A stretch of DNA of 64,000 nt from GCA-2794515 sp034436155 (GCA_034436155.1 DAOTVP010000072.1:33566-97565); one strand, 5' to 3'; shown: positions 50,696-59,970, counted from the first letter of the stretch. A program made the numbers and translations. The notes: generated by a model not told the origin, from the letters alone.

Positions 50696-52828
50696 ATGTC
50701 TGTGCCAACAGCAATTGGTGGGTACAAAATTATTGGACAAATTGGCGCGGGGGGGATGGCGACGGTTTATGAGGCGTATCAAGAAAAATTAGATCGTCAT
50801 GTCGCCATTAAATGGATGCACGCCAGCCTCATCCAAGACCGTCAATTTGTAGGACGATTCGAGCGCGAAGCGCGGATTGTGGCACGCCTCGACCATCCAA
50901 ATATCGTCCCGATTTACGATTATGATACCCAAGATAATCGACCCTATTTGGTCATGAAATATATTGACGGACAGACGCTCAAAGACCGCATGGCGCAATC
51001 ACCCTTGACATTATCGGAAATTGTGTCTGTGATGAATACCGTAGCGGGCGCGTTGGATTATGCCCATGCACAAGGTGTATTGCACCGCGATCTCAAACCA
51101 TCGAACATCATTTTAGATGAAAATGGCATGGCATACCTGACCGATTTCGGTCTGGCACGCATCACGCATCAGGGCGAAAGTACGCTCTCTGCCGATTCGA
51201 TGTTGGGGACACCGCATTATATTTCACCCGAACAAGCATTGGGCGATAAAACATTAGACGGGCGCACCGATGTGTATTCATTCGGTGTATTGTTGTATGA
51301 GATGCTGGTCGGGCGTTTGCCCTTCACGGCAGATACGCCGTATGCCATTGTGCATAAGCACATTTATGCTAATCCGCCTGCACCATCGGCGCTGAATCCC
51401 GATATCCCGCCTGCCGTAGAACAGGTTTTGCTGAAAGCATTGGCAAAAGCACCCTCAGACCGCTATCCCACTGCCACCGCGCTCATGACCGATTTGATGC
51501 GGGCATTGCAAACCACAGGTGTGGATGAACTGGATGCCAGTCGGATTGAACGCGCCCAACAATTGAGCGAATCGATTGTCATGAATACGCCCGGTGGTCG
51601 GCGTTATTCGACCATTTCGATTGTGAATGGGCGCAAATCCATCACGCTTCCCGTCACGTCATCCGATATTCATACGCAAGCGATGAATTTATCGTGGCAG
51701 GGGTGGATTTCGTTATTCATGGAGCGCCTGAAAGAGGCAATCGAGGATATTCGTTCTCAGTTGCGTCATCGTGACATCAAAGAGCGTGTCAAAACCGTCA
51801 CCGTAGAAATTACCGATACCATCCGCAACGTGACGGATGGCGCGGTGGATATTCAAGTTGGTGGGCTTACCAAACCTGCCGATGGTCACACGCCAAAAGC
51901 GGGGCGTATTCAAGCGGCGGCACCCGTGCAACGGCGCAATATCCGCATGTTACAAGAAGATTGGGGTATAGATGAAGATTTTGTCCGTCGCCGTGTCAAT
52001 AAACGGATTCAAGATAAGCGTAGTTTGATAGCGCATGTTGCCATTTACATCATCAGTGCGGTGGCATTACTCAGTTTCGGTCCCGCTATTCAAGAGGGTA
52101 TTTTGGCATTATTAACCTCGCCCGATTTTGTTTCAGAAATTGGGCAAACCACCGCACAATCGTTAGCGCCGTTGGCGAATTTGCCAATTGCCCTGATTGT
52201 CGTTTTAGGATGGGGAGGAGGTGTTTTATCACACATTTTACAGGTGTTTTATCGGACGGGACGTAGACAACAACACAAACTCGACATCATTAACCGCGAG
52301 ATGACGGAACTATATGGCGCAGATTGGCGTTATACGGTTAGCGACAAAGAATACCGCCCGATTCGAGAGTGGGTGCGGCGGCGCTTCCAACGTCGCTTAG
52401 GGTTTATCACCCATGCCGTAGGCGCGACCATGAGTACCATCATCACCTTAATCAGTTTGCCTATTTTATCGCAGGTGGTCTTGAATTTTACACAAAATGC
52501 CTCTCTTGCCCAATTACCGAGTTTATTGCTGGTGCTAATTTTGGGCGGGTTGCTCATTCACGGTGGGATTGTCGCCATTTCTGACATGTTTGATACGGGG
52601 CGTGAGCGCGAAATTCAACGCGAAGTCGCCAAAGAAAAAGCCCGTTTGGGTATCGAATCGGATAAGAAAAGAAAAAATTCGTTATCATCCATCGAAAAAC
52701 GTAAGAATTTCTACGATGAGAACGATGAAATAGGTATTCGTCTGACGGCGGATGGGGAACTGTCCGAAAGTACAGTTTCGCAATTTTACGAAATACACGG
52801 ACTTGTAAAGGATGATAAACAGCGATAA
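50696..52828 (+). CDS. Ser/Thr protein kinase with two 2TM domains
   Basis: 710 residues. Kinase domain about 8-270: GAGGMATVYEA, VAIKWM, HRDLKPSN, DFGLAR, TPHYISPEQ. The middle region (about 290-410) has possible amphipathic helices. Two 2TM-like regions follow, at about 425-540 (RRRVNKRIQDKRSLIAHVAI) and 560-655 (WVRRRFQRRLGFITHAVGAT). The C terminus has RLTADGELSESTV. It is more diverged than the other two kinases and has a 67-base upstream gap with GAAGAGGTG before the ATG, so it may have its own promoter. Confidence 0.95.
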   Translation: MSVPTAIGGYKIIGQIGAGGMATVYEAYQEKLDRHVAIKWMHASLIQDRQFVGRFEREARIVARLDHPNIVPIYDYDTQDNRPYLVMKYIDGQTLKDRMAQSPLTLSEIVSVMNTVAGALDYAHAQGVLHRDLKPSNIILDENGMAYLTDFGLARITHQGESTLSADSMLGTPHYISPEQALGDKTLDGRTDVYSFGVLLYEMLVGRLPFTADTPYAIVHKHIYANPPAPSALNPDIPPAVEQVLLKALAKAPSDRYPTATALMTDLMRALQTTGVDELDASRIERAQQLSESIVMNTPGGRRYSTISIVNGRKSITLPVTSSDIHTQAMNLSWQGWISLFMERLKEAIEDIRSQLRHRDIKERVKTVTVEITDTIRNVTDGAVDIQVGGLTKPADGHTPKAGRIQAAAPVQRRNIRMLQEDWGIDEDFVRRRVNKRIQDKRSLIAHVAIYIISAVALLSFGPAIQEGILALLTSPDFVSEIGQTTAQSLAPLANLPIALIVVLGWGGGVLSHILQVFYRTGRRQQHKLDIINREMTELYGADWRYTVSDKEYRPIREWVRRRFQRRLGFITHAVGATMSTIITLISLPILSQVVLNFTQNASLAQLPSLLLVLILGGLLIHGGIVAISDMFDTGREREIQREVAKEKARLGIESDKKRKNSLSSIEKRKNFYDENDEIGIRLTADGELSESTVSQFYEIHGLVKDDKQR

Positions 52829-52894
52829 AATATAAGATTTGCTTGTATTATGTATGTATTAACACATAACGAAATGTAACTAGAGGAGGATATT

Positions 52895-53665
52895 ATGTTA
52901 GATACTCGTTTGTCCGAGGATATAATACAAAATTATCGTGATAATCATTGGATGCTTGAAAACGAACAAGCGATATTTGATGCCATTGAAAACGATTTGA
53001 AAAGTGAAGATACACTTGATGTTGCGATACAATGCCTAGTGATTGTTTTTCCGAGGATGTTTGAATTATTGAGTAAAGATGTCAAATTATGGGGCAAATT
53101 GATTCGTCAGGCGTTTAATAAAGTCGTCTCTCCTGAAGATGATTTTATCTTCCCACATGCCGATGAAAATGGTATTCACAGTATGTATGTCGTTCAAATC
53201 CGCGAAGCCCCCTCGCAACTCCCCACCAAAACGAAAAGAAAGAAACGGGAACTTGTCCATCCCCAAGCCTTCTACGAGATGTATCTGACCCTGCTCATGA
53301 TGAAATTTTACGAAGGCAAAATCGATATCACACCCGAAATTATGATGGATATGCTCACGTTGGCGCGATTTGTGAATGACCCGTATTTGGCAAATAAAAC
53401 CTATCAGACGATTGCTTTCATCCATAATGAACGCGGTGAATATGAAAAAGCCCGCGCTTTCGCCGAAAAAGCATGGGATTATTGGTCGTCTATTCCAAGT
53501 CCTCTCGAAGCATTCTTGACCGCCTATGCCTTATCGGTTGCTTATAGCCATTTAGGTGAGCCAGAACTTGCCGCGCAATGGGAAGATACCGCCCGTCATA
53601 TTCATGACCACGAAAATGCCTATCAACAACGTGATATTTTAGAGCATCTCCATGTTCGCCTTTAG
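52895..53665 (+). CDS. Helical TPR-like protein, unknown function
   Basis: 256 residues, no signal or membrane segment. The C-terminal half has TPR-like pairs: NKTYQTIAFIHNERGEYEKARAF and AYALSVAYSHLGEPELAAQWEDTA. The N-terminal half is helical and acidic. An excellent AGAGGAGGA precedes the ATG. It follows the kinase cluster by 66 bases and could be part of it, but lacks the C-terminal motif. A terminator follows. Confidence 0.75.
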   Translation: MLDTRLSEDIIQNYRDNHWMLENEQAIFDAIENDLKSEDTLDVAIQCLVIVFPRMFELLSKDVKLWGKLIRQAFNKVVSPEDDFIFPHADENGIHSMYVVQIREAPSQLPTKTKRKKRELVHPQAFYEMYLTLLMMKFYEGKIDITPEIMMDMLTLARFVNDPYLANKTYQTIAFIHNERGEYEKARAFAEKAWDYWSSIPSPLEAFLTAYALSVAYSHLGEPELAAQWEDTARHIHDHENAYQQRDILEHLHVRL

Positions 53666-53680
53666 CAGACCTACATCGAA

Positions 53681-53709
53681 GAAGAGAGTGGGGTCTCTTC
53701 GCTTTATTT
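53681..53709 (+). terminator. Hairpin terminator after the TPR-like gene
   Basis: GAAGAGA, loop GTGGGG, TCTCTTC, then GCTTTATTT. A 7-bp stem with a short T-rich tail between convergent genes. Confidence 0.65.
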
Positions 53710-53728
53710 GATTGACCCACTGACCCGC

Positions 53729-54637
53729 TTACGCATAAACCTGCTTAACCCACTGGTCAAGTTCCTCATCCGATAAAAATCCATCTGCACCACCGACTTC
53801 ACCGATTTTATACGATGCAAACACCATCGCCGCCCGAATACTCTGATACGGGTCTTTGGTCTTGGCATACCCATGCACAAATGCCGAAAAAAGCGAATCG
53901 CCCGCGCCAATGGTATTGATAACAGGACGGGTATATACCGCAGGGATGCGTTCTATAAAATTATCGTCATGCACGGCTAATAACGCGCCGTCTCCGCCCA
54001 AGCCGATGATGATAATCGGCGTGCTATACGTCTCGTAGACCAATTTCGCCCATGCTTCTGGTGACATGGGCAATCGTTCATGACTTTGGCATAAAATGGT
54101 GGCGTGCGCCATATAATCGCGGTTGTATGCGTCATCAATGGCGCTAATCGCGTGGACATCGGTGGCGATAATCTTATTTTTTTCTTTCGCCAATCTCAAT
54201 ATTGGACGCGAAAAATTGATGTTACAAATCACGGCTAATTCGCATTGCGATAAAACATGTTCGGCGATTGCCAACGGGTACGGTTGGTCTTGAATATCTT
54301 TTAGGTCGGTGAAAATGGCGCGTTTGCCCTGCGGGTCATATAAAATGACCGATTGTGGCGTATGTCTGAGCGCCGATTGCACATATTTATCGGCGATGCC
54401 CCATTTTTTCAGGTTTAGCCGTATCACTTGTTGAGCATCATCATCCCCTACGAGTGATAAAAAATCTACTGTGTTGCCGAGTGTGGTTAGGGCTTTTGAT
54501 ACATTGTATCCAACCCCCGAAACAGTGCTATTCACCCCAAAAAACGGATACTGAACAGGGGTATATTCAATCGGAAACTCATTCACCTTGAGCGTGATCT
54601 CGATATTGATGAGACCCGCGACTAAGAATCGTGCCAT
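53729..54637 (-). CDS. PfkB-family carbohydrate kinase
   Basis: 302 residues, normal for the ribokinase family. The N terminus MARFLVAGLINIEITLKV and GVNSTVSGVGYNVSKALTTLG give the sugar-binding part. IGAGDSLFSAFVHGYA is the PfkB signature 2 with the catalytic Asp. FASYKIGEVGGADGFLSDEEL closes the domain. The phosphorylated substrate (sugar, nucleoside or other) cannot be told. AGGTGATGCT precedes the ATG. It is divergent from the GT39 gene. Confidence 0.93.
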   Translation of the reverse strand: MARFLVAGLINIEITLKVNEFPIEYTPVQYPFFGVNSTVSGVGYNVSKALTTLGNTVDFLSLVGDDDAQQVIRLNLKKWGIADKYVQSALRHTPQSVILYDPQGKRAIFTDLKDIQDQPYPLAIAEHVLSQCELAVICNINFSRPILRLAKEKNKIIATDVHAISAIDDAYNRDYMAHATILCQSHERLPMSPEAWAKLVYETYSTPIIIIGLGGDGALLAVHDDNFIERIPAVYTRPVINTIGAGDSLFSAFVHGYAKTKDPYQSIRAAMVFASYKIGEVGGADGFLSDEELDQWVKQVYA

Positions 54638-54702
54638 AGCATCACCTATTCATTGTCGTTATAATGTGTTGAATCAACGTCACTATTGTAAGGATAACAC
54701 GG

Positions 54703-56517
54703 GTGAATCGTAAACTATCCATTTGGCATATCAACCTCATTTGTTTAGTCATGGTGTTCGGCGCATGGGTGCTGATTCATCAGATGGGCAATTTAACCAT
54801 GTGGATAGACGAAGCGTGGTCGCTTGAATTCGCATCGCCCGATACGATTGGCGGTGTCATCGAAAAAGCCGCCTTAGAAGATGTGCATCCGCCCTTGCCG
54901 TATATTATCTACCACATATTTCATCCCATTTTCGGCGAACACCCTTTTGGGTTGCGCGTGGTGGGGTGGTTTGCCACGATTGTATCTGCCGCCATCGTCA
55001 TCCGATTGGGGCGTGATTTGGGCAGTTGGCGCATGGGCATCATGGCGGGCGCATTGCTCATGACCTACCCGTTGGTGATTGGGCATACATTTTTAATTCG
55101 TCACTATAATTTATTGATGTTTTTTGCGGTGTTATCGTCATGGGCATATTGGCGTTACTCGCGCAAATGGGCGTTGCGTTGGGGTGTTTTGTATTGGATA
55201 AGTGGCGCGATGATGCTTTATACCATGTATTGGGGTGCATTTGTGTTGTTGGCGCATGGGGTACATACCCTTATTTATCGCAGGCGCGGCTTGAGATGGA
55301 TGGTCGTATCGGCTGGCGCGATGGGCATCTTATTCGCCCCGTGGTTGCCGTCTTTCATGACACAAATCGGCAGTTCCGTTTTGGGCGAAAGTGGCTATCA
55401 CTCGGCGTTGCCCCTCAATGAAGAGGGATTCGGGATTATCCGTTATAACCTGTTCGGAAAATCAGAATTGCTCATCATGATTTTGGTGATAGCGGGTATC
55501 ATCGGCACATTTACACCCAAACGCGCCCGCGATCTGTTGCCGAATGACCAAACCGCTTTTTTGGCGTTGATTTTTCTCATCCCGATTATCGCGCCAATTT
55601 TCAGCGATGCGTTCTTCGATTTTGGGCTACTCGCACATCGCCCGTTGGTGGTCTGTGTGCCTGCCATTGTGTTGCTCATCGGGCATGTGCTATCGAGTAT
55701 GAAAGTTTGGCAATATAGTCTGCTCACTATCGCGCTCATCCTCAATCATCTGATGCCGACCATCATCCCCGCCACGCCCGAACGGGGACCGTGGTGGGAA
55801 ATCACCTCGTTTTTAGACCAGCATGTCTCGCCATCGGATACGATGTTTTATGCCGCCTCTGATGATTTATTTTTCTTCACCCTCGAACAACATGGCTTTT
55901 TAGTCGATTTACCCTATCGCGGATTTGAATATTATCCGTTTGATATTGCTGAACTCGATCGCAAAACCGAGCGTGTTATGTGGCGCATCCAATTTTTTGA
56001 AGCGGACGGATTATCGCCACAATTGCTCAAACCTGCGGGGTATGTCCCTATCACGCCTGTGCTAGATTTCGGCTTTTTTAGCACCGATAACATCCGCATC
56101 ACAGGATTCGCCCGTCCAGATGAGCGCCCGCCGTTATTCAATTTTGGCGACCAATTGGGGCTTCTCGAATTTGAGCATCGGCAAATCGGCGATAGGTTGC
56201 AGGTCTATTTGTTGTGGAAAGCGTTGGCACATATCCCCTACGATTACACCATCACCACCTTTTTGCTCAAAGATGGGGTATTGGTGGCGCAACACGATAG
56301 TTTTCCGATGAACGGGTTAAATCCAACCACGCTTTGGGCGGATGGGTCATGGCAATACGATACGCACGCCATTTCGTTGGCGGGATTGGCAGAAGGGGCG
56401 TATCAACTCGGTATCGGTGTATATACATGGTGGGATGTGACCAATCTGCCTATCCAACCGTGTGCGGGTGAAACCTGTTTGACCGTGATATTGGATACTG
56501 TGATGATAGATGAGTGA
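54703..56517 (+). CDS. GT39/PMT-like integral membrane glycosyltransferase
   Basis: 604 residues starting with GTG behind AAGGAT. About ten to eleven membrane helices. Loop 1 carries MWIDEAWSLEFASPDT, with the Asp-Glu pair of GT-C enzymes, and EDVHPPLPYIIYHIF, typical of the family. The last 230 residues are soluble, beta-rich and probably outside. A lipid-linked sugar donor is expected; the acceptor is unknown. It is only distantly similar to the GT39 at 5326. The NYN gene begins 19 bases after its stop. Confidence 0.85.
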   Translation: MNRKLSIWHINLICLVMVFGAWVLIHQMGNLTMWIDEAWSLEFASPDTIGGVIEKAALEDVHPPLPYIIYHIFHPIFGEHPFGLRVVGWFATIVSAAIVIRLGRDLGSWRMGIMAGALLMTYPLVIGHTFLIRHYNLLMFFAVLSSWAYWRYSRKWALRWGVLYWISGAMMLYTMYWGAFVLLAHGVHTLIYRRRGLRWMVVSAGAMGILFAPWLPSFMTQIGSSVLGESGYHSALPLNEEGFGIIRYNLFGKSELLIMILVIAGIIGTFTPKRARDLLPNDQTAFLALIFLIPIIAPIFSDAFFDFGLLAHRPLVVCVPAIVLLIGHVLSSMKVWQYSLLTIALILNHLMPTIIPATPERGPWWEITSFLDQHVSPSDTMFYAASDDLFFFTLEQHGFLVDLPYRGFEYYPFDIAELDRKTERVMWRIQFFEADGLSPQLLKPAGYVPITPVLDFGFFSTDNIRITGFARPDERPPLFNFGDQLGLLEFEHRQIGDRLQVYLLWKALAHIPYDYTITTFLLKDGVLVAQHDSFPMNGLNPTTLWADGSWQYDTHAISLAGLAEGAYQLGIGVYTWWDVTNLPIQPCAGETCLTVILDTVMIDE

Positions 56518-56536
56518 TAACATGGAGGTGGCGGCG

Positions 56537-57004
56537 ATGTCGTATTTGATAGATGGACATAATTTAATCGGTCAATTGCCCGATTTACAACTCGATGACC
56601 CTGATGATGAAGCCAAATTGGTGCAAAAATTGGTCGGTTGGTCGGCACGGACACGCCGTCAATGTGTGGTCGTATTTGATGCGGGCTTACCGGGTGGCAC
56701 ATCGCGCATGTCTACCAAAGCCGTCAGGGTGGTATTCGCCAGTCATACCTCCAGCGCCGATAAGGTCATCATTGACCGCATTTATAAAGAGAAACATCCC
56801 AAAAATTGGACAGTTGTCTCATCCGATAATGGCGTGTTGGATATTGCCAAGCGTCAGGGGATGCAAACGATCAAGGCGGTGGAATTCGCTCGCCTCTTAC
56901 AACGCCCTATTCCCGTCCGTCCCGATTTAGGCGAAGCGGTGGATGTCAGACTTTCGGCGGATGAGGTGGACGAATGGCTCAAATTATTTGGTGATGATAC
57001 GTAA
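56537..57004 (+). CDS. NYN-domain (YacP/Rae1-like) ribonuclease
   Basis: 155 residues from the ATG at 56537, which has GGAGGTGG upstream; an earlier ATG at 56510 overlaps the preceding gene. SYLIDGHNLIG holds the first Asp and the Asn of the PIN/NYN fold, CVVVFDAGLPGG the second Asp, SADKVIIDRIYKEKHP and TVVSSDNGVLDIAKRQG the third acidic centre. YacP/Rae1 cuts mRNA on ribosomes in Bacillus; a similar role here is inferred. The C terminus SADEVDEWLKLFG is a family-type tail. Confidence 0.87.
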   Translation: MSYLIDGHNLIGQLPDLQLDDPDDEAKLVQKLVGWSARTRRQCVVVFDAGLPGGTSRMSTKAVRVVFASHTSSADKVIIDRIYKEKHPKNWTVVSSDNGVLDIAKRQGMQTIKAVEFARLLQRPIPVRPDLGEAVDVRLSADEVDEWLKLFGDDT

Positions 57005-57012
57005 GGTGGTGT

Positions 57013-57060
57013 TATAATAGGGTCTGAACGGCAGTATGAGCCGTATATGAGCCGTATAGA
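57013..57060 (+). promoter_or_regulatory. -10 box and 11-bp tandem repeat upstream of the oxidoreductase
   Basis: TATAAT at 57013-57018, then TATGAGCCGTA twice in tandem (about 57034-57055), followed by TAGAGGAAAA, the ribosome site of the gene at 57072. The repeat lies in the leader of the message. It could be a slipped duplication or a regulator site. Confidence 0.5.
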
Positions 57061-57071
57061 GGAAAATAACC

Positions 57072-58163
57072 ATGTCCACATGGATGATTTATGGTGCAAC
57101 AGGCTACACAGGGCGGTTACTGGTCGAAGAAGCGGTGCTTCGTGGACACAAACCGATTATTGCAGGACGTTCTGGCTTAAAACTCCAAGTCATTGCCGAG
57201 CAATATGGGCTTGAATATGTCGTGTTTGAACTGAACAATAGCGCACAAGTCGCCAACGTTTTGCGTGAGCATGGGGTTGGATTGGTCTTGCATGTGGCGG
57301 GTCCGTTCATCTATACCTATAAGCCGATGGTGATGGCATGTTTAGAAGTCGGCGCTCATTATTTAGATATTACAGGCGAAATCAGCGTGTACGAAGCCTT
57401 ATTCGCCTTGGATGAACAGGCGAAAAATGCCCGAATCGCCATTTTACCCGGTGTTGGATTCGATATTGTCCCTAGCGATTGCCTGTGTAAATATGTCTCT
57501 GCCCAATGTCCAGATGCCACGCATTTAGAAGTGGTCATCTCGGCGCTGAATATCACCCAAGCCGATTTTGGCATGACGGCAGGCACGCTCAAGAGTTTTA
57601 TCGAGATGTTGCCGACAGGTGGCAAAATTCGGCGCAACGGCAAATTGCAACCCATCGAAATCGGCAGGCTCAAGCGCGATGTGACGATGCCACACGGCAA
57701 TTTTAGCGCCATCGCCATCCCGTGGGGAGATGTATCAACCGCCTATCGCACCACAGGCATCCCGAATATCACCGCTTATATGGTCACACCGCCGAGTCAG
57801 ATTGTGGCATTACAAATGATGGGGTATCCGCTTCAGTGGATGCTCAAAGTGGATAGTGTACGTCATTGGATGACCAAACAGATAGACCGCTTTGTACCCG
57901 GTCCGTCTGAATATACGCGCCAAACAGGGCGCACGTATATTTATGCCCATGCCCAAGCCCCAGACGGATTTTTTGCCGAAGCATGGCTCGAATGTGTGGA
58001 GGGGTATCGCTTCACCGCCAGCGCGGGGATTTTGGCGGTTGAGCGCGTTTTGGCAGGAGATTATCGGGGGGCATTAACACCCGCGGGGGCGTTTGGTGCA
58101 GATTTTGTATTGGATATTGACGGCACATATCGGTATGATGTGTTGCCCGAAGCGAGGATATAA
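57072..58163 (+). CDS. Saccharopine dehydrogenase-like NAD(P)-binding protein
   Basis: 363 residues. MIYGATGYTGRLLVEEAVLRG is the Rossmann start; AGRSGLKLQVIAEQYG follows with Arg after the second strand, suggesting NADP. VLHVAGPF and YLDITGEISVYEAL match the saccharopine dehydrogenase/trans-acting enoyl reductase family. GVGFDIVPSDCLCKYV is a family block. The natural substrate of these proteins is often unknown. AGAGGAAAA precedes the ATG. The LysM/LTD gene starts 6 bases after the stop. Confidence 0.88.
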   Translation: MSTWMIYGATGYTGRLLVEEAVLRGHKPIIAGRSGLKLQVIAEQYGLEYVVFELNNSAQVANVLREHGVGLVLHVAGPFIYTYKPMVMACLEVGAHYLDITGEISVYEALFALDEQAKNARIAILPGVGFDIVPSDCLCKYVSAQCPDATHLEVVISALNITQADFGMTAGTLKSFIEMLPTGGKIRRNGKLQPIEIGRLKRDVTMPHGNFSAIAIPWGDVSTAYRTTGIPNITAYMVTPPSQIVALQMMGYPLQWMLKVDSVRHWMTKQIDRFVPGPSEYTRQTGRTYIYAHAQAPDGFFAEAWLECVEGYRFTASAGILAVERVLAGDYRGALTPAGAFGADFVLDIDGTYRYDVLPEARI

Positions 58164-58169
58164 ATTAAT

Positions 58170-59159
58170 ATGAACCGACGTGGATTAATCCCGATTATCA
58201 TTTTGAATATCATCATATCGGCATTGGTAGGTTTTGGCGTGATTGCCATTTTTGGGGGTAATCGCCCCGCCGACCAAGCGACAACCAGTCGTCTGGTTAC
58301 ATTTGAGGTGATTATCACCGCCACCCGTGACCCCAACGAAACGCCGATGGTGGTATATCAGGTGGTGACTGCCACACCTGATACAGGTGGGGTAGCCGTT
58401 GCCAATATCCCACCCGAAGCGCGAGACGATACACAGGTGAATTTGCCACCCGCGCCGACCATAGATCCGACATTTGTCAATTCGCAGGGTGCAATCAGCA
58501 CTGATGCCCCGTTGCCAGAGGGGTGTATCCGTCATACATTGGCAGAAGGCGAATTTCCATCGTCACTAGCGGTGACGTATGGGGTGAGTTTCTTAGATAT
58601 TATGGCGGTCAATAATCTCACCGAAGAAGATGCGCGGTTGTTGCGGATTGGCACGGTGTTGATTATCCCGCTCGAAAATTGTCCCAAAGAGTCGTTTATC
58701 CGCAACCTACCCACTCGTCCACCTGTAGAAGACCAAACACGCACGGTCGCAGAGACACTCACGGCGACATTTGCGCCCACCAGCGAGGCAACCCCGACCA
58801 TCACACTCACGCCAACGATTACACTCGCGCCGACTGCATCGAATTCGCAATTACGTGTACAAATTGTCGAGGTGACAGGTGTGGGTGATATAACCCGTGA
58901 GCAAGTCGTCATTCGTAACGATGGCAACCTCGCCGATATTAGTGGTTGGACATTGAGCGATGGTCAGGGCAACGTATTCACATTTCCCAATGACAGACGT
59001 TTATTCGGCGGGGCAGGTGTGACGATTAACACCCGCGCAGGTGAAAATACGCCCGTGTTGTTCTTCTGGGGGCGTGATTTGCCCGTGTTTGAATCGGGTG
59101 ATGTGGTCGTGCTGAAAAATCGTGAAGGGGAAGTGGTCGCCAGCTTGCGCTTGCCGTGA
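58170..59159 (+). CDS. Membrane-anchored LysM and lamin-tail (LTD) domain protein
   Basis: 329 residues. One N-terminal membrane helix (about 5-29), a polar linker, then a LysM domain at about 116-167 (RHTLAEGEFPSSLAVTYGVS and LRIGTVLIIP). A Thr/Pro linker (TPTITLTPTITLAPTAS) leads to a C-terminal lamin-tail domain at about 228-328 (VQIVEVTGVGDITREQVVIR, GWTLSDGQG, GDVVVLKNREGEVV). LysM suggests binding to peptidoglycan or another GlcNAc polymer; the LTD is a surface beta-sandwich. Likely an envelope-associated protein. Confidence 0.88.
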   Translation: MNRRGLIPIIILNIIISALVGFGVIAIFGGNRPADQATTSRLVTFEVIITATRDPNETPMVVYQVVTATPDTGGVAVANIPPEARDDTQVNLPPAPTIDPTFVNSQGAISTDAPLPEGCIRHTLAEGEFPSSLAVTYGVSFLDIMAVNNLTEEDARLLRIGTVLIIPLENCPKESFIRNLPTRPPVEDQTRTVAETLTATFAPTSEATPTITLTPTITLAPTASNSQLRVQIVEVTGVGDITREQVVIRNDGNLADISGWTLSDGQGNVFTFPNDRRLFGGAGVTINTRAGENTPVLFFWGRDLPVFESGDVVVLKNREGEVVASLRLP

Positions 59160-59192
59160 GCAATCAAAAACAAGTTTGAATGTTATGGCAAT

Positions 59193-59221
59193 GGGCGGAT
59201 ATACGCTACGCTAATCCGCCC
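59193..59221. repeat. Palindromic intergenic repeat, type A
   Basis: GGGCGGATATACGCTACGCTAATCCGCCC. Arms GGGCGGAT/ATCCGCCC pair perfectly and the inner TATACGC/GCTA matches the 14275 copy, again with compensatory arm changes. It is followed by CGTACA, as at 14307. Confidence 0.8.
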
Positions 59222-59253
59222 GTACACATCCAAAGATTGATTCAAAATTTATC

Positions 59254-59299
59254 TGTACAGACGCGCTTCTGCACGCCTACTGAATATATATCGTCTCCG
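59254..59299. repeat. Palindromic intergenic repeat, inner hairpin C (inverted copy)
   Basis: On the minus strand this reads GACGATATATATTCAGTAGG, then CGTGCAGAAGCGCGT, then CTGTACAG. It is the same composite as 45816-45864 in reverse orientation. Confidence 0.65.
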
Positions 59300-59303
59300 A
59301 TAA

Positions 59304-59846
59304 TTATTCCGCTTTATCTTCAGATGATTTCACTTCAGGGGTAGTCTCCGATTTTTCTGTTGGTATCATCCCTAACTTTCTGGTTGGGTGAGTGGGTGTT
59401 TCATCTGATTTTTCTGATGTTTCGGATGATGGTGTTGTTGACTCGGTTGTCTGCAAAACCTCTGTCGTGGCGATTTCGGGCTGGTTAATCGTCTCGATGA
59501 GGGTGGTCAATGCGCGTGGATGCACCGGTTTCACAATCAGATGGTCTTGCGGACTCATCTCGTCTTGTATCGTCCGCGCCACCAACATATTGGCGGTCGA
59601 GAGAATCACTGGCACGCGATTATAATTCGGCGAGGCGCGAATCTTTTTATACAGATAATGCCCAGATACCTCTGGCAAATTCATGTCCAAAATGATGAGA
59701 TCGGGTATTTCGGCATCTAACCGTTCTAATGCAACTTTACCATTGGTGATTTGTTCGCAATCATATCCCATCATGCCAATAGTAAGTCGGTAAATTTCAC
59801 CAATTTCTTTGTTATCTTCGATAATAAGGGCTTTTTTATTTGTCAT
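59304..59846 (-). CDS. Receiver-domain protein with Ser/Thr/Glu-rich tail
   Basis: 180 residues. A full receiver domain spans about 4-120: ALIIEDNKEIGEIY, LIILDMNLPEVSG with the phosphoacceptor Asp, and HLIVKPVHPRALTTL with the conserved Lys. The last 55 residues are low-complexity (TTESTTPSSETSEKSDETPTH region), rich in Ser, Thr and Glu, with no known domain. The tail could be a phosphorylation target of the Ser/Thr kinases in this region; that is a guess. Confidence 0.9.
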   Translation of the reverse strand: MTNKKALIIEDNKEIGEIYRLTIGMMGYDCEQITNGKVALERLDAEIPDLIILDMNLPEVSGHYLYKKIRASPNYNRVPVILSTANMLVARTIQDEMSPQDHLIVKPVHPRALTTLIETINQPEIATTEVLQTTESTTPSSETSEKSDETPTHPTRKLGMIPTEKSETTPEVKSSEDKAE

Positions 59847-59884
59847 CCCCGCTATACCTTTTTCATAGATTGGCTAATTCGTCT

Positions 59885-59890
59885 ATTATA
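59885..59890 (-). promoter_or_regulatory. Promoter of the receiver gene
   Basis: TATAAT on the minus strand with TTTACC 16 bases upstream as a -35 candidate, 39 bases before the ATG at 59846. Confidence 0.5.
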
Positions 59891-59970
59891 ACCCATTTGT
59901 TGACTTGGTAAAGATTTCATGTCAAAATATGTATAATTTATTTGTGAAATTTGGAGCAAGGGGAGATATG

